Assembly (NCBI GenBank): GCA_024803745.1
Contig: JANJXV010000024.1
Location: 15,695,927-15,759,926, forward strand
Direction: 5' to 3'
Source of the DNA: Megascapheus bottae
Lineage: Eukaryota; Chordata; Mammalia; Rodentia; Geomyidae
DNA length: 64,000 bases
The notes beneath the pieces were generated by a model, which did not search any database, was not told the DNA's origin, and saw only the letters and a program-made list of their open reading frames with translations. This document shows positions 21,006-33,559 of this stretch, piece by piece. The position numbers were made by a program, and so were the translations under genes. Numbering within the stretch: the first letter of the stretch is position 1; every line of letters begins with the position of its first letter.

Positions 21006-24000
21006 AAGAAGTTCACAAATATTAGTATCTGAAATTAAAACCACCAAATAAATTTAGTTAGGAATACTGGAGGTGGAGGTGAAAGGACTGGTGAAAATTA
21101 AGACAGATGAATCTAAGCCATCTAAACAAAATACCAGAAAGAAAAAATGGACAAAATCGCAATATCCTCTGGGACAATATTGTGTATTTTACAGTATAAG
21201 CATTATGAGATTTAGGATACTAGCCAAAAGAGCCTAGAAAAAATAATTGCCAAAGAACTTCCAAATTTGTTGAAAAGACCCCAGATCCAAGAAGCCCACC
21301 AGATCCCAAGCAAGATTTGACACAAAGAAAATCAACATCTAGAAATAGCATTATCAGTTTGTTGAAAACTAAGAGGAAAAATATCTTACAGAGAGTCAGG
21401 ACTTAAGAGCACATTGCTTATAGAGGAACAGTGATAGAAATTGTCACTGACTTCTTATCAGAAACAAATATAAGCCAAAAATCAGTGAGTTTCATCTTAC
21501 ACATTAAGGAACACCCCCAAATTGTCAATCTAAAATTTTGTTATCAACTTAAAATATCCTTTGAAAACAGAGACTTTTTTTTTTAAAGCCTTTTACCATC
21601 TATTTTATCAGAGCCAACCTGTGTGAGTTAACAAACCCCCACATTGCCAACTATTGTGGGAATCATATTCCTTCTTACATGTACCAAAATCTCATACTCA
21701 AAGTTGAGTTCTGGGTTGCACCTGTCTGTGTGGTTTTGTTACAAATTAAAGATACACATGCAAGTGCTACAAATACTTCCAGCTTACTCTAAATGTTTGA
21801 AAATATTACCATACAAAAATTGTTAGATAACTTTCCAATTATTTTAAAATTCCTGTCTTTTCTAATTCTCTAAGAGTTCTTTTAGATTGCATATTGCTGA
21901 GAATATTAGATTATACATTCACTAATAAGCCAAATAGGTAATGATATATACATGTAAACTAATGTTGCAAAAGGTAAAAAAGAGTAGTTGACATAATACA
22001 TAGTATGGTACATCATTGTAACACCCGTTGAAGGTATTAAGAAAGAGTTTTTTTTTTTGGACTGATGACAAACTGGATCAGTGAAGAAATTATGGAGGGA
22101 GAAAAGGTGGGGAGTAGCACTACATGCAGTAGAAAACCTAATGAGATAATATTAGTAGATAGCACAAAAGCAGTGAATGGATCAGGTCTTTAGAAATAAG
22201 AAAAAAGAGAATTTAGCTGCAAACTGAAGGCTTATTTTGTGGACTAGATGAAAAGGTTTAATGGGTAGATTTAGATTGCAGTTTCCAGAAGGCCTTTAAT
22301 GATATTTGAATGGTTTGGGATTTAACTTCAGAAGTTTTTGAACATGTCAGATTTATCCCTACATGGACTCTTAACTCCCTTCTGAATGAGGCACATGATA
22401 GATAATGTCTAGATTCTGTGTTCTATAGCCCCTAAGATGATTTAGATATATTTAGAATGTTTTTTTGAACCTGCAGTACTATTATTGCTGAGGAACATAT
22501 GAAAATACATAATTTCACCCCTCCCTTGACTTATTGAACCAGAAACAAGTGGGACAGGACCCATAGACTCAGGCTCTCATGGTCTATTTAACAAGCCATT
22601 CAGATACTATTGTACCTTTGGGGAGTTAAGTTGGGGTGTAATGAGATGAAAGGCGATTAATGTGATGGCAACAAAAGGAATTGAAAGGAGAAGACAACTA
22701 CCGTAGAGGCTAATGTAATATATTACTTGTAGCATTGTCTTGTGGTAATGTAAGTAAGACATGCTTTGATGGTGAATAGGCACAAACAAAAGAGAAATGG
22801 ATTTATAAGGTCTTGGAGTGTTCTCAAATATCATTAAATGACATCGTTGGCCTATCAGACTAGTTTCCAGTGGACATATGATTCAGTGTTATATTACTGG
22901 GACCAATCATTTGTTACTAACTAAGGAATGAAGCTGAACAAGTGCTATTCAGTGAGGTCACTCCAGTGAGGTGAGGGAGAGCCGGAAATAGTATATATTT
23001 TTGCATTACATTCAGAGTGTACAAGTAATGAATGTTTTACTGTATGGAGGATTTAGGACAGAGACTTTTGGTTTAAGTTTCCAAGTAGTGTATTACACAA
23101 AGGGTAATTTAGTTTTCACATACTTGTTGGAAGAATGATCTTTAGGTTAAGAATTATATCTTGATTATGAAATAATTGAGAATAATTGACCCCTGTAGTT
23201 AAATATGAAGCAGTGTGAGTAGAAATGATGTGATAATATGGTAGAGTTGTTAGTATATAAGGATCTAATTTCAATGTTTATTTGAATATAATTTTTTTTT
23301 GCTAAAAACATGAAATGTACTTTTGTCTATTAAATCTTGGAGAAGAACATAATTCTTGGTCATTTAAAGACTTCAGCAGTTGTTGTCCTCTGGTACTTGG
23401 ACTATTCCTGGCAGCAGAGCCAATTCTTTAGTTGGAAGCCCCATTTGTCTCAGCATGTTTGTGTCTGGAGAAGACAGTGAGGAGTTGTCAGAGTAACAAG
23501 GTGTCACAGCTTTCTCTTGGTGTCAGCCCTGTGACCACACACTGTTGTACTCCTTTCTCAGTTTTATACTCTTTTGAAATTGTGATAATAGAAATACATG
23601 TTTCTGCCCTTCTGAGCAGCAGCAGCACCTTCCAAAATGTCACCTACATGGTGACATGCCTATTATACTGATGGCTGCACCCTTTCAAGTGGATAAGTTG
23701 GAGGTACACTAGGAACACATACATTTCAAGTTGAACGTTACATAACAGTGAAAATAAAGAGATTACTTTAACCATACCCAAATATTTCAGCCATAGTGGT
23801 TCTGAGAAATTTTGAAACCAAACTTGTCCACTTAGGCATTGCTGGGTGACTTGTTTAAGCACAGCTTGGTGTACTAAGCAGTATCTGCAGATGCAGACAG
23901 TGGGCTCTAAATAATCTGCTTACCACAAACTGCTACTTCCAGCGCAGATCTTTTCATTGTTTTAGTTGCCTTGGTTCCTTTTTTTTTTTTTGAAGCGATT

Positions 24001-25920
24001 GATAGAGACAGAATGTACAATCATTTTCCTTTTGTTAACTGCCACATAAATGTTTAAATAGTGATAAAATTAACTTCATACAGGCAGGACTTTCCGCTTG
24101 TTGTCAGGTAAGAAAATCCACAAAATGATTGGTACTGATCGTGACCTACAGAGGATTTGCAAGGAGACATGCAATTTCCATTCTGAATCCAGGTCGGCAA
24201 GCAGGTTATTCTTAGGTTTTGTTATATTTGGTATTTTAATTTAGCTGAGGATTCCCTACCTTAAAGTAAAACTGGCCTTTTTATTCAGTGTTCTAAGCTA
24301 GGCTAGATAACCTGTGAGAAGTTTTTTTTTTTTGTTTTGTTTTAGACTATTCTGTTAGAAACAGTTATTTTTCATTTCTCAGTCTTTACAAGTTTTTCAT
24401 GACCTCTGTTTTGGTTGGCAGAGCAAAGCCATACTGTCAGCTAGGCCATGGAGTCTACAAAAAGGTAGTTTTTTTTTCTTTCTTTGTTTTCCTCCCTGAA
24501 GTTTTTGTTCTGTCTTGTCAGTGGCTAGGTAGCCTGCTGCAAAGTGAGTTAGAATTCATGAGTAAAATTCAATTAACATTTGAAGCTAAAGTAAAAATCT
24601 TTCTAGAATTCAGAGTCAGTTTCTATAGCCCCAGGACTTTCCCTGTGTTGTTTCATGTTTACTATTAATTCTTCAAGTGAGATCTGATGGGCACCCAATG
24701 AGATCGCTCTGGCTGCTAGTGCAATTGTGGCAGATGCCCAAGTCAGACTGCTAGGGTTTCTAATGCTCAGTGAAGCTTGACATAAATGTGAACAGCTTAA
24801 TACATGGAGCCAAACTTCAGAAAACATTAGCTTGGTAGGAGGTAGCTAGAATTGATAGATTTGATGGTACATCTATTTTTCCTTAATTTCTAGATGCCTA
24901 ATGTGGCCTGTTTGTTCCTAATTACATCCTGTGTAATTTTCCTTCCAACTCATCCCCTCCATTGCTTATCTTTATTTAGTTTTATCTCAGATTTTAGAGG
25001 CTGGACAGTTATAACCAAATGTCACCCTCAAGATTTGCTTATCAAGATCTGGCACCTAGGCCTAAGCAAAAGAGTCCAAGAAACAAAGAGGCTACAGTAG
25101 TAGGAGTTATCAGTAGTCATAGGTAAAATACTGTAATAAAGGAAGTATCATTCTATGAGTTGAATGAAATTAAAGGAGCAGCCATGACCTTCACTGGCAT
25201 TGCTCATGTTTTTCCAGAAAAAAAGTTTAGAGCGACACAATGATATTTTATCTGAATTGATTATCTTTTTTTTACATTTGCTTTTTTAAAAAATATTCTG
25301 ATTGTGAAGGAAATGCATATACCTCAGTTCTTGACAAGAATGTTAGTTCTTTCTGCATCATTATCTGTTCTGCAGACAAAATTATTTACTTTGTCAAAAC
25401 AATCACCCTTTTATTTCTCCAAGTTTTGTTGAGTAAAGAATTTGCACAATGCTTTTACTTCACCTAATATTGCCATGCATTGCAGTGTGGACTGGGCTAG
25501 AAGGAACAGGATGATTTTGCTATGTGTCTGGTTCCTCCGTGCTTTTCTACACTCTCTCTTTCTCCACAAGATCTTGTAGTGTGTTGGTCTAAGGCAGTTG
25601 GACTAACGTGATAGCTGGATTCCAGACTTGGATGATATATAGTATCATATCTACCTCATATTTGAGTCAAAAGAGTAGCTGAGATTCACCAGAGTTAGAA
25701 TTAGCGGAAGGTATTGTTACTGAGTCATTGTTACAAGTTAGAACTCAACATTTTTCCTTGACAATTTAATTTTTTAGGAAATATTTACGTGAGTTAAACA
25801 GATTCACACCAATTTTCCAGTATGATCATATGACAGACTATTTGAGAAAGAAAATACAAGTATTTCACAAGATTGCTTTGTTTCTACCTACTGACGTTGG
25901 TAGGGAGATCTTTTTGTTTT
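21006..25920. other. Long stretch with no recognised young repeat
   Basis: About 4.9 kb free of SINEs and L1 of the kinds seen elsewhere in the window. Open frames of 60-89 codons have no recognisable product or splice context. Old repeats too diverged to recognise may be present. Confidence 0.45.
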
Positions 25921-26160
25921 TCTTATAGTTGTTGGTTGTGAGGATTGAATTCAGGGCCTGGGTGCTGTCCTTGAGCTCTTTGTCTCAAGGCTAATGTTCT
26001 ACACTTTGAGCCACAGTGCCACTTCTGGTTTTCTGGTGGTTAATTGGAGATAGGAGTCTGTGAAGACTTTTCTGCCCTAGTTGGCTTCAAATGTTTTAAT
26101 CCTCAGATCTCAGCCTCCTGAGTAGCTAAGATTTTAAGTGTGAGCCACTGGCACCTGGCT
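25921..26160 (-). repeat. 7SL-headed composite SINE, antisense
   Basis: GTTGGTTGTGAGGATTGAAT, GCCACTTCTGGTTTTCTGGT, CAGCCTCCTGAGTAGCTAAG, GTGTGAGCCACTGGCACCTG. Confidence 0.93.
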
Positions 26161-26364
26161 AGATTGGGAAATCTTTGAAAAAGAGAATGGACTTGGTCCT
26201 TCAGTCACCATTATTGCTCTCTTAACCTCGACCTCATAATGGAAAAAATGATCAGATATAGATAGAATAGTATAATGGATCCTCATGTACTTGTCCTACC
26301 AGTTGTCAGTTGATAAGGAATATTTATCCATATCCATCTGAATATTCATATCCCTCCCTATTTT

Positions 26365-26587
26365 TTTATTTTATTTTTTAAATTTTTTATTGTAATTAGT
26401 AAAAGGGTTACATGATATTTGCCAGATAGAAGGCGCATTAATTCACATACATTGATACCCTTTCACATGTCTTGGTACCCATTACCCTCCACCCCACACC
26501 CCCCCACCCGTCTTGGTTTTCCCCCCTTCCCTATCAAATTTCAAATAACCAAATACAAATAAATTCAGTATATCAGATAACAAAGCG
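26365..26587 (-). mobile_element. Short L1 3' end, antisense, with target-site duplication
   Basis: AATTTTTTATTGTAATTAGT, AAAGGGTTACATGATATTTG and CATACATTGATACCCTTTCA are the antisense 3' UTR of the L1 family also at 13826 and 41136. TCCCTCCCTATTTT occurs on both sides (26351 and 26588), showing a 5'-truncated insertion of only about 225 bp. Confidence 0.93.
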
Positions 26588-26604
26588 TCCCTCCCTATTT
26601 TATA

Positions 26605-27550
26605 ACAGTCTTACAGATCACATTTTACCCTCTATTTCAGTATGTATCTTTAAAAGATAAGAACTTTCCTAAAATAATAGGTCAATACCTAGAAACAAAA
26701 TAACCTGAAAATTAAATATCTAGTCATTTTTAATGTTTGCATTTCATCAAATGTGATGATTATGTTTTTTCACAATTTGAGTTAGGATCTAACTAAGATT
26801 TGAGTGTTATAATTTGACAAATTTTTAGGACCTTTTTAATGTATAAGTTTTCTGTACATCTCTCATTTTCTTATTGTCCTTTGAAATTTATGTATTGATG
26901 AAAGGAAATTCTTTAGTCTGCAGAATTTCTAACAGAATGGTTTTCATTGATTGATTAGTGTCATTTGCTATTTACTTTTGTCTTGTGGCTTGGGTCTAGA
27001 GAGGTCATTAGATTTAAATTGATTTGAGGGGGCCATGATTGTACTTCATAGGTGATAGTAGATATTATCGTTTCTTTTGATAGTGGAGTAATATGGTGAA
27101 AGCAGTGTTTTTTGGCTGATTTATCTGCCAACTGTGTGCAAAATAAATTGGTGGTAAAATAAATGGATGGAGAGATTCTAATCAAGAGGCTAGTTCAATC
27201 AATTTAGGAAGGAAGACATAGCAGTGAAAAAAAGGGGATAGAGAGATTAGAGAGATTTTGAAAAGAGAATGAACTTTCACAACTTTATAATCTTGACTGT
27301 AACAAATGAAGAACCCTGAGTCAGGGTAAAATTTTGAACTTGAATGATTGAGAATTAGGATTTGAAGATGGTGCTTAAACAAGGGCATTGTCATATGAGA
27401 GGCCAAGAGAGCTGCTAAGGGAGCTGCTCAGGCAAGGGGTAAACGGTTAGGGGATAATACCTAGAACTATTAAGTGGGCTCTTCAAAAAATATACTGGTG
27501 AAGTAAGGTGTGGTTCTTTTTTTTTTTTTTTTTTTTGATGTTTAAAGGAA
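26605..27550. other. Unique intronic sequence
   Basis: AT-rich DNA with two 74-codon minus-strand open frames (26961-27185, 27182-27406) that show no recognisable family. Confidence 0.5.
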
Positions 27551-27603
27551 AAGGTTTTTTTTTTTTTTTGCCAGTCCTGAGCTTGAGCTCAGGGCCTGAG
27601 TGG
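27516..27603 (-). repeat. SINE tail fragment, ID-like, antisense
   Basis: Two T-runs (27518-27536 and 27557-27570), then GCCAGTCCTGAGCTTGAGCT and CAGGGCCTGAG, after which the match stops. Only the last 45 bp or so of the element remain. Confidence 0.75.
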
Positions 27604-28960
27604 TGTGATTCTTGAAACAGTTTATCAGTTCAGCCTTCTGTAGCTGTTAAGGCTAACACAGTTGCTAGAGACTAGAATTTCTTTTGATGATGGCTACATT
27701 TTCCCTTTCTTTTGTTTGGCTTATAGAATGTATAGCCATGCCATGCAAATTTTTGAACAATACCCAAATTCTACTTAAATAAGAAGTGTGATGTTTCAGA
27801 AGATTGCTTTGGAGATGCAGAGACAGCTAAGTGAAGGAGATAGCTTAGTGAAGGAATTAATGCTAGTAAGCCTGGGTAAAAGAAACAGGACAGAAAGCAT
27901 GAGACTAGTCATACAGTAAAAATGTTGTGGTTGGGGAGTTTTACACTAGACAATACTACTTGTTTCCCTTGTAATCCCCAGATCTACCAGCCTGACATAT
28001 ATTTTATGAAAATGTTATGTCAAAATATCTGTTGAATTGTTTAATAGCATAATACTCATACATCTATGTTTTATGTATACTTTTGCTTAGTTATGGGGGA
28101 TGAGAAAATCAAATTTTGCTATCAAGTCCATATAAGTTAATGAAGTATTGAAGAAAGTTGATGCTTCCTTCTTAGAGTCAAATTGTTTTCAATTTTTTTC
28201 TTTCAGTAGGATTATATCATAATCCTTGACCTCAAGGTATTGTTTTTTTCCCCCTTTATTTAAAATTTATTCTAGGCTTTCCATTAGTGTTCATTGATAT
28301 TAAAGTGTTGTTCACATAAGTGAGAGTGGCATGTACCTGTTTTGAGTTGGCTACCTAAAAGTGCTGAAGGGTTTTTTAAAAGTACAAAGTGAACAACGAC
28401 AAAATCCATTGCTGTGGAGATGCTTGCTTGCATAGGAAGAGAAGAGCTGCCGCCAAGTGACAACAAATGACAAAATCTCAGCACGAAGTAGCCAGTCTCA
28501 CTGGAGTGATAAACGACAGCACTTAGATATGTGTTAGCAGCGTGATATGGCAATGAAAAAAGCCAGCACTATTTTTGGCTCTTCTGCACAAGACAGCATC
28601 TCACACAGAGCTGGGCTGTGCATCTCTTTCTATCCAGACCTCAGGATGCAGCATCTGGGCGACTTCCTTGAGAGCTGGGCTTTTGTGCACTGGGTGGGAG
28701 TCATGAACAGAGAACCTGCAGTGATTAAGGACTTCACCTGAAGTCACTTATGCTGCGTTCAGAGGAAGTGACATGTTTAGGAATGAACATGGAAACAAAG
28801 AGATGTTAACCTTTGCTGAGATGGGAAAAATGCTGATGAAATCTCACAGTTCCGATCCTTGTAGTTGATAGTGGCTTATTACAGGGCTCTTAGAGGATGT
28901 TAAGCCCACGTTTACAGTTTATAGATCATCCAAAGGCAGCTGTAAAGCAAAACTAGACAA
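27604..28960. other. Unique intronic sequence, higher GC near 28.4-28.75 kb
   Basis: No repeat recognised. The 28380-28760 part is more GC-balanced than its surroundings and looks like single-copy DNA. Whether it is conserved cannot be judged from one genome. Confidence 0.45.
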
Positions 28961-28962
28961 AT

Positions 28963-29353
28963 GGGCTGGTGGCTCTCACTTCTCTAATACTGGCTCTAAA
29001 TAATGGCTATTCAAGAGCCTGAGCTCTGAGGATCATGGTGGGGGGAGGAAAGTCTATGAGACTTTTTTTTTATTGGTCAGTTGTGGGACTTGAACTCTGG
29101 GCCTGGGTGTTGTCCCTGAACTCTTCAGCTCAAGGCTACCGACCTTCCTCTTGAACCATAGTGCCACTTCCTGTTTTCTAGTGGTTAACTGGAAATAAGT
29201 CTCATGGACTTTAGTCCCGGGGCTGGCTTGGAACCTCAGCCTACTGAGTAGCTAAGATTACATGCCTGACTCCATGAGACTGATATCCCAAAAAAACTAC
29301 CAAAAAGCTAGAAGTGAGGCTCAAGTGGTAGAGCTGCTAGCCTTGAGCACCTC
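28963..29353 (+). repeat. 7SL-headed composite SINE, sense, split by another SINE
   Basis: The first half is 28963-29064 (GGGCTGGTGGCTCTCACTTC, GAGCCTGAGCTCTGAGGATC). The second half resumes at about 29270 (AAAAAGCTAGAAGTGAGGCT, CAAGTGGTAGAGCTGCTAGC, TTGAGCACCTCAAGTTCC). The two halves are interrupted by an antisense element at 29066-29266. Confidence 0.85.
29065..29267 (-). repeat. 7SL-headed composite SINE, antisense, inserted in an older SINE
   Basis: GTCAGTTGTGGGACTTGAAC, GGTTAACTGGAAATAAG, CAGCCTACTGAGTAGCTAAG. It is flanked by CTATGAGACT on the left and CCATGAGACT on the right, which fit a slightly diverged target-site duplication in the host SINE. Confidence 0.85.
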
Positions 29354-29620
29354 AAGTTCCTAAAAGGAAATGATGAATGAATTCTTTATACAAATCAGAC
29401 AGAGAATTGTAGCACATCAGAAAGAGTATTCAGGGCACAAAAAGAACAAGCCAATATTTTCCTCAAAGGTCAATGTTGACAGTGATTACTGCAGTGGGGA
29501 AAGGGCCATAAAATAATAATGCATCATGTAGGTATGCTACTTTTGATAGAAATTTAGTCAAAAATGTTAAACTTGAGAACAGTGGAGATGAGCTTTGAAT
29601 TAGTCTTAGGAATTATATTG

Positions 29621-30112
29621 TGCCCTGAGATGGGGTCCCCAAAGAAAACCACCGAGATAGAGGAGTCCAAAATGCAAAAGCAAGGTTTATTGCGGGTTAC
29701 AAGCCAGGCTGGGTGCCCCGGAAGGAGCTGGTAATCAGGGTTTACACAGTCCTTTTAAAGGCAAAAATCATAAGTTTACAACTGGCCAGTAGTCTAGTGA
29801 GATAAGGGGACTTCTCAGGCTGATGGGAAGTTCTCACTCCTGTTGAGTCCCATTCAACTGTCAGAGAGTAGTTTTATGGCTTGGGAAACAAATGTTATAC
29901 ATGTTATACATACAGTCTAATTTTGACACAAAATAGGCTAGTTCCTGGAGCTTATGGACACCTGTGGGAACAATGGCTGACTAGGGTTCAGAAGTTCCTG
30001 TTTGTGCAGCCTCTGGATCCTTGGAGATGTTTCGAATCAGAGTTTTTTTTTTATTCTGCTTACTGAAGGGGAATAATTTTGGGTCTGGGGGTAGTTATTT
30101 TTCATCTTTACA
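29621..30112 (-). mobile_element. Solo LTR of an endogenous retrovirus, antisense
   Basis: Read on the minus strand this has the order expected of an LTR. First comes a U3-like region, then a TATA-like TTTAAAAGG (29752-29760), and a polyadenylation signal in GCAATAAACCTTGC (AATAAA at 29686-29691). It ends CCCATCTCAGGGCA, beginning 9 bp after + position 29612. The element starts TGTAAAGATGAAAAATAACT at 30112 or TGATTCGAAACATC at 30039; the outer limit is uncertain. No internal retroviral genes flank it, so it is a recombined solo LTR. Class (gammaretrovirus-like versus other) and target-site duplication were not resolved. Confidence 0.7.
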
Positions 30113-30790
30113 GAATTCACATACAAAATAAAGAAATTATTTACTTTTCTTAACATTATAAGTGAACATAGCAGAAACAAATGAAGGACTGAAGAAAGGG
30201 AATATTTCTGTAGTGAGAACCATTGGACCACTGAACATTCTTCTTGTAATATGGCATCAAACTTCATTGGATATTTGATCCTGACAGAATTGAATGAATA
30301 GGGAAATAGACTGAATACACCTGCAGATACTTTTCATTTATTTATTTTTTCCCAATACTGGGCCATGTTGATGATATCTTAACCTGCTGTGATTAGAAAG
30401 AAATGTCATTTTTGTTTTTGTTTGTCTGTACTACAGAATAGTCTAAATGCTTTGCTGAATGACATAGGTATAAAGTGGAGCTTCTTGCTCTGAGATTGAT
30501 CTGACACCATCCTCTATGGTTTTATAAAATGACTACCCTCTGTTTAAGATGCCATTAGGGATCTTTACTGAGTGTGGGTAAATTTTATGCAATGGGCTCA
30601 TACGGAATTGGCAGTCAGTGGTTTTTTTTTTTTTTTTTCAGATACCCCATTATCTACCGGGGTTGCTAGCTAGCCTCCCTGGCCTGCTTTGGGCTTAAAA
30701 GAGATTTTGAAGTAAATGACATTTTTACTGTCCTCAGGATTTTTACTTTTAGCAGATTAAGTGTTCTTAGATTCTTTTCTTTTCTTTTTT
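30113..30790. other. Unique intronic sequence
   Basis: No recognised repeat apart from a T-run at 30623-30638. Confidence 0.45.
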
Positions 30791-30792
30791 CT

Positions 30793-31030
30793 TTTTTTTT
30801 TTTTTTTGGTGGATCATGGGGCTTGAACTCAGCCTGGGCTCTGCTCCTGAGCTCTTCAGCTCAGGCTACCACCCTGCCCTTGAGCCAAGCATCACTTCCC
30901 ATTTTCTAGGGGTTAATTGGAGATAAGAGTTTCAGGTTCTTTTGTGCCTGGGCTTGTTTTGAACCTTGATCCTCACATCTCAGCCTCCTAACTAGGTAGG
31001 ACTACAGGTGTGCGCTACCAAGCCCTGCTG
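30793..31030 (-). repeat. 7SL-headed composite SINE, antisense
   Basis: T-rich tail, GGATCATGGGGCTTGAACTC, GGTTAATTGGAGATAAGAGT, CAGCCTCCTAACTAGGTAGG, CAGGTGTGCGCTACCAAGCC. Confidence 0.93.
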
Positions 31031-31084
31031 ATTCATTTTCTTGGGGGAGATTGTTTTCTTTACCAGGCATTCAAATATCTCCAC

Positions 31085-31572
31085 AATTTGTGATGTTTAT
31101 TTTTCCAGGCTTAATTTTAAGCTTCTTACCAAAGGCCCTGTTTTAATGGAATTAATCTTTCTCTCTGTCCTCCAAATATGACTATATTCTTTCTTGTCCT
31201 AATACTGTTGTTGGTAATATAAATCTTTCCTACTGTCTTTGCTCTCATCCCTGAATACTTTTTCTGACGTTTTACAATCCTCTATCTGATCTGTATAAAG
31301 CAATCATTCATCATTTCCTTTCAAGAACTCAATGTACTTTTGTTTTTTACTTCTATATCTTTCGATTTTTTTTCAGATTAAAATTTCTCTTGAGAAACAT
31401 TTCTTTATCTTTCTCACAGTGTTTTTGTACTTGCATTTTAAATTTTTTATTCAATTTGCTCCTAAGCATTTTGAGAGAGGTGACTGTAGCTTATTATGTG
31501 CCTTACCCACAGTTTAGTACACATTCTTAAATGCACAATCTACTTAATAAATGCTTTTGAAATAAATGAGGA
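31085..31572 (+). repeat. Probable L2 fossil
   Basis: The right end reads GTGACTGTAGCTTATTATGT, CACAGTTTAGTACACATTCT, CTTAATAAATGCTTTTGAAA, AAATGAGG, the pattern of an L2 3' end in sense. The left part is C/T-rich and diverged, so the left border is only approximate. Confidence 0.55.
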
Positions 31573-33555
31573 CTAGATATCCATACCTACTACTGATTGT
31601 CTTATTTAAGATTTGCTACAAGAATATTTATTTCACCATTTAATTCATATGTTGATGTTTAATCATCAATGTGATAGCATTTGGAAGTGGTGCCTTTTTA
31701 GGGGGATTATGTCATCAAGAGTAGAATTAGTATTCTTATATAAGAGATCACAGAGAACTCCTTAATCACTTTTGCCATGTGATGTTACATGTAGAATGTA
31801 ATCCAGGAAATGGAGTTTCACTAGACAGGGAATTTTCTGGTGTCTTGATTTATTCATCCTTTTTTTGTTGTTACAGCAAATGAAACAAAAATAAGATAAA
31901 AATGTAAAATCCTTATAACTATGTTTAACTTGGTAGATTTAAAAATTGTGTGGCATAGAATTATAAAAGACTTACTATATTTTCGAGAGACTAATTTATC
32001 CTTGCTTAGCCTGGATAGTCATTAAGAGTTTCCTTTTATGAAGTATTTCTTAATTTGGTAGGTTAGCTCAGATTTCTACACAAGGGGAATGAAATAATAT
32101 TGGCAAGAGAAACCATTGCTTCTTGAGACTATTACATATTATTATTACATAACACTCATTGACACATCTTGTTTTTATCACCAGTGTAACAGAAATAGAT
32201 TTGGAGAACAGTAAAGGTATTTAAAATTCGATAGTGAAGTTAAAGTAAAACTGGCCAAGAATTTACTCTTGAACAAAGACATTTAAATTTTAGGTTTTTG
32301 ATTTTGAATTTTTTTTTACCTCTTGGCATAAGTGAAATATAATTGTTGTAAATTTAATCTACTTCTTTCAGTGTTATTATTGATGTGCAATTACCTTCTT
32401 AAAGTGTTAGGTCTTTCTTTAGTATCACCGGAGCGTCTGTTATTTAATTCTTTGGAGTAAGTAACAAGTTAATCATAGCATGGATTTCACTGGAAGGACA
32501 GCTACCACTGAGTGGTTTGGTGGTGTTCCCTCTGAGTACAGTTTGAGAAGTACTTTGTGGTCCTTTGACAGGCAAGGTGCTGTAGAAATAAACCTAAGGC
32601 TTTTCATTCCCTCTCCTGGCCTACTGTACAGAATTATGCTAACAGCATTGGTGATTCTTTTACATAGTCAAAGAATTAAACAAAAAGCTCCTATTAATTT
32701 TCAGCTCCATTAGAGATGCAAGAGTCAAAAAAGATATTTGGCAAATGGAAGGGACTAAATTAGTAAGAGAAAGGAATTTTAATTTCAAGCTTCAAGTGAA
32801 TGGTATAAGTAATCTAGCATTAAAAAAGACTGCACCAAAAAAAAAGACCACCCAAACTACCATTGCCCTTTCTAAACTAGGTATGTTTCTAGGTATGTTC
32901 AAAGAGGGAGAAAGGTGGAAAAAAGAAACTAAGAATTTGAAATTAAAAAAGCTGGAAATTTTTTAGTTTATTGTGGTATATTGCTTCTGAGAGACTCAAT
33001 TTAAAGATGTCCAGTTAGTCTCTGGTAATTAGAATAATTTGCCATAGTCACCATCTTTATATTATATTATTGTTATTGATCAAGCAAAAGTACTTCTGAC
33101 TCCCCTTTGTGTATATAGTTGCAGTTGAAGATAATAAAAAGCTATGTTGTTACTCTTTGTTACTCTTTTTACAGAGTGAATACAAAATCACTTCCAAAAG
33201 TAGACACAGATAAAGAGCTCAAGTTAAGAAAAGTTTGTGTTGTTTTATGTTTTTTTGAAAGATTGTATTAACACTATTTTTACATCATATTTCAAATGTC
33301 ATGTTTAACAAAAGTATTCAAGAAGGGGATCTCTACATGCAATCACTGGCACATAGATTTTAGAACATAATTAAAATTAAGCTGAGAGTTTGTATGTCAT
33401 GCATACATATCAATCTATGTGATATAACATTATGTCTATGGAGTATATATCCCATCATAGATTTATATATCTATGTAATTATGTTTATATCTCCAAGACC
33501 ATGGAGATATAACCTTGAGTTATAACCATAAACCATAACCATGGGTACCCAAACA
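31573..33555. other. Unique intronic sequence
   Basis: About 2 kb, AT-rich. Open frames of 73-77 codons near 32480-32966 lack recognisable homology. Confidence 0.45.
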
Positions 33556-33559
33556 TTGA

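Noticed and set aside
20611..21051. 146-codon + strand frame
   Set aside because: It spans two neighbouring sense ID-like SINEs; open by chance.
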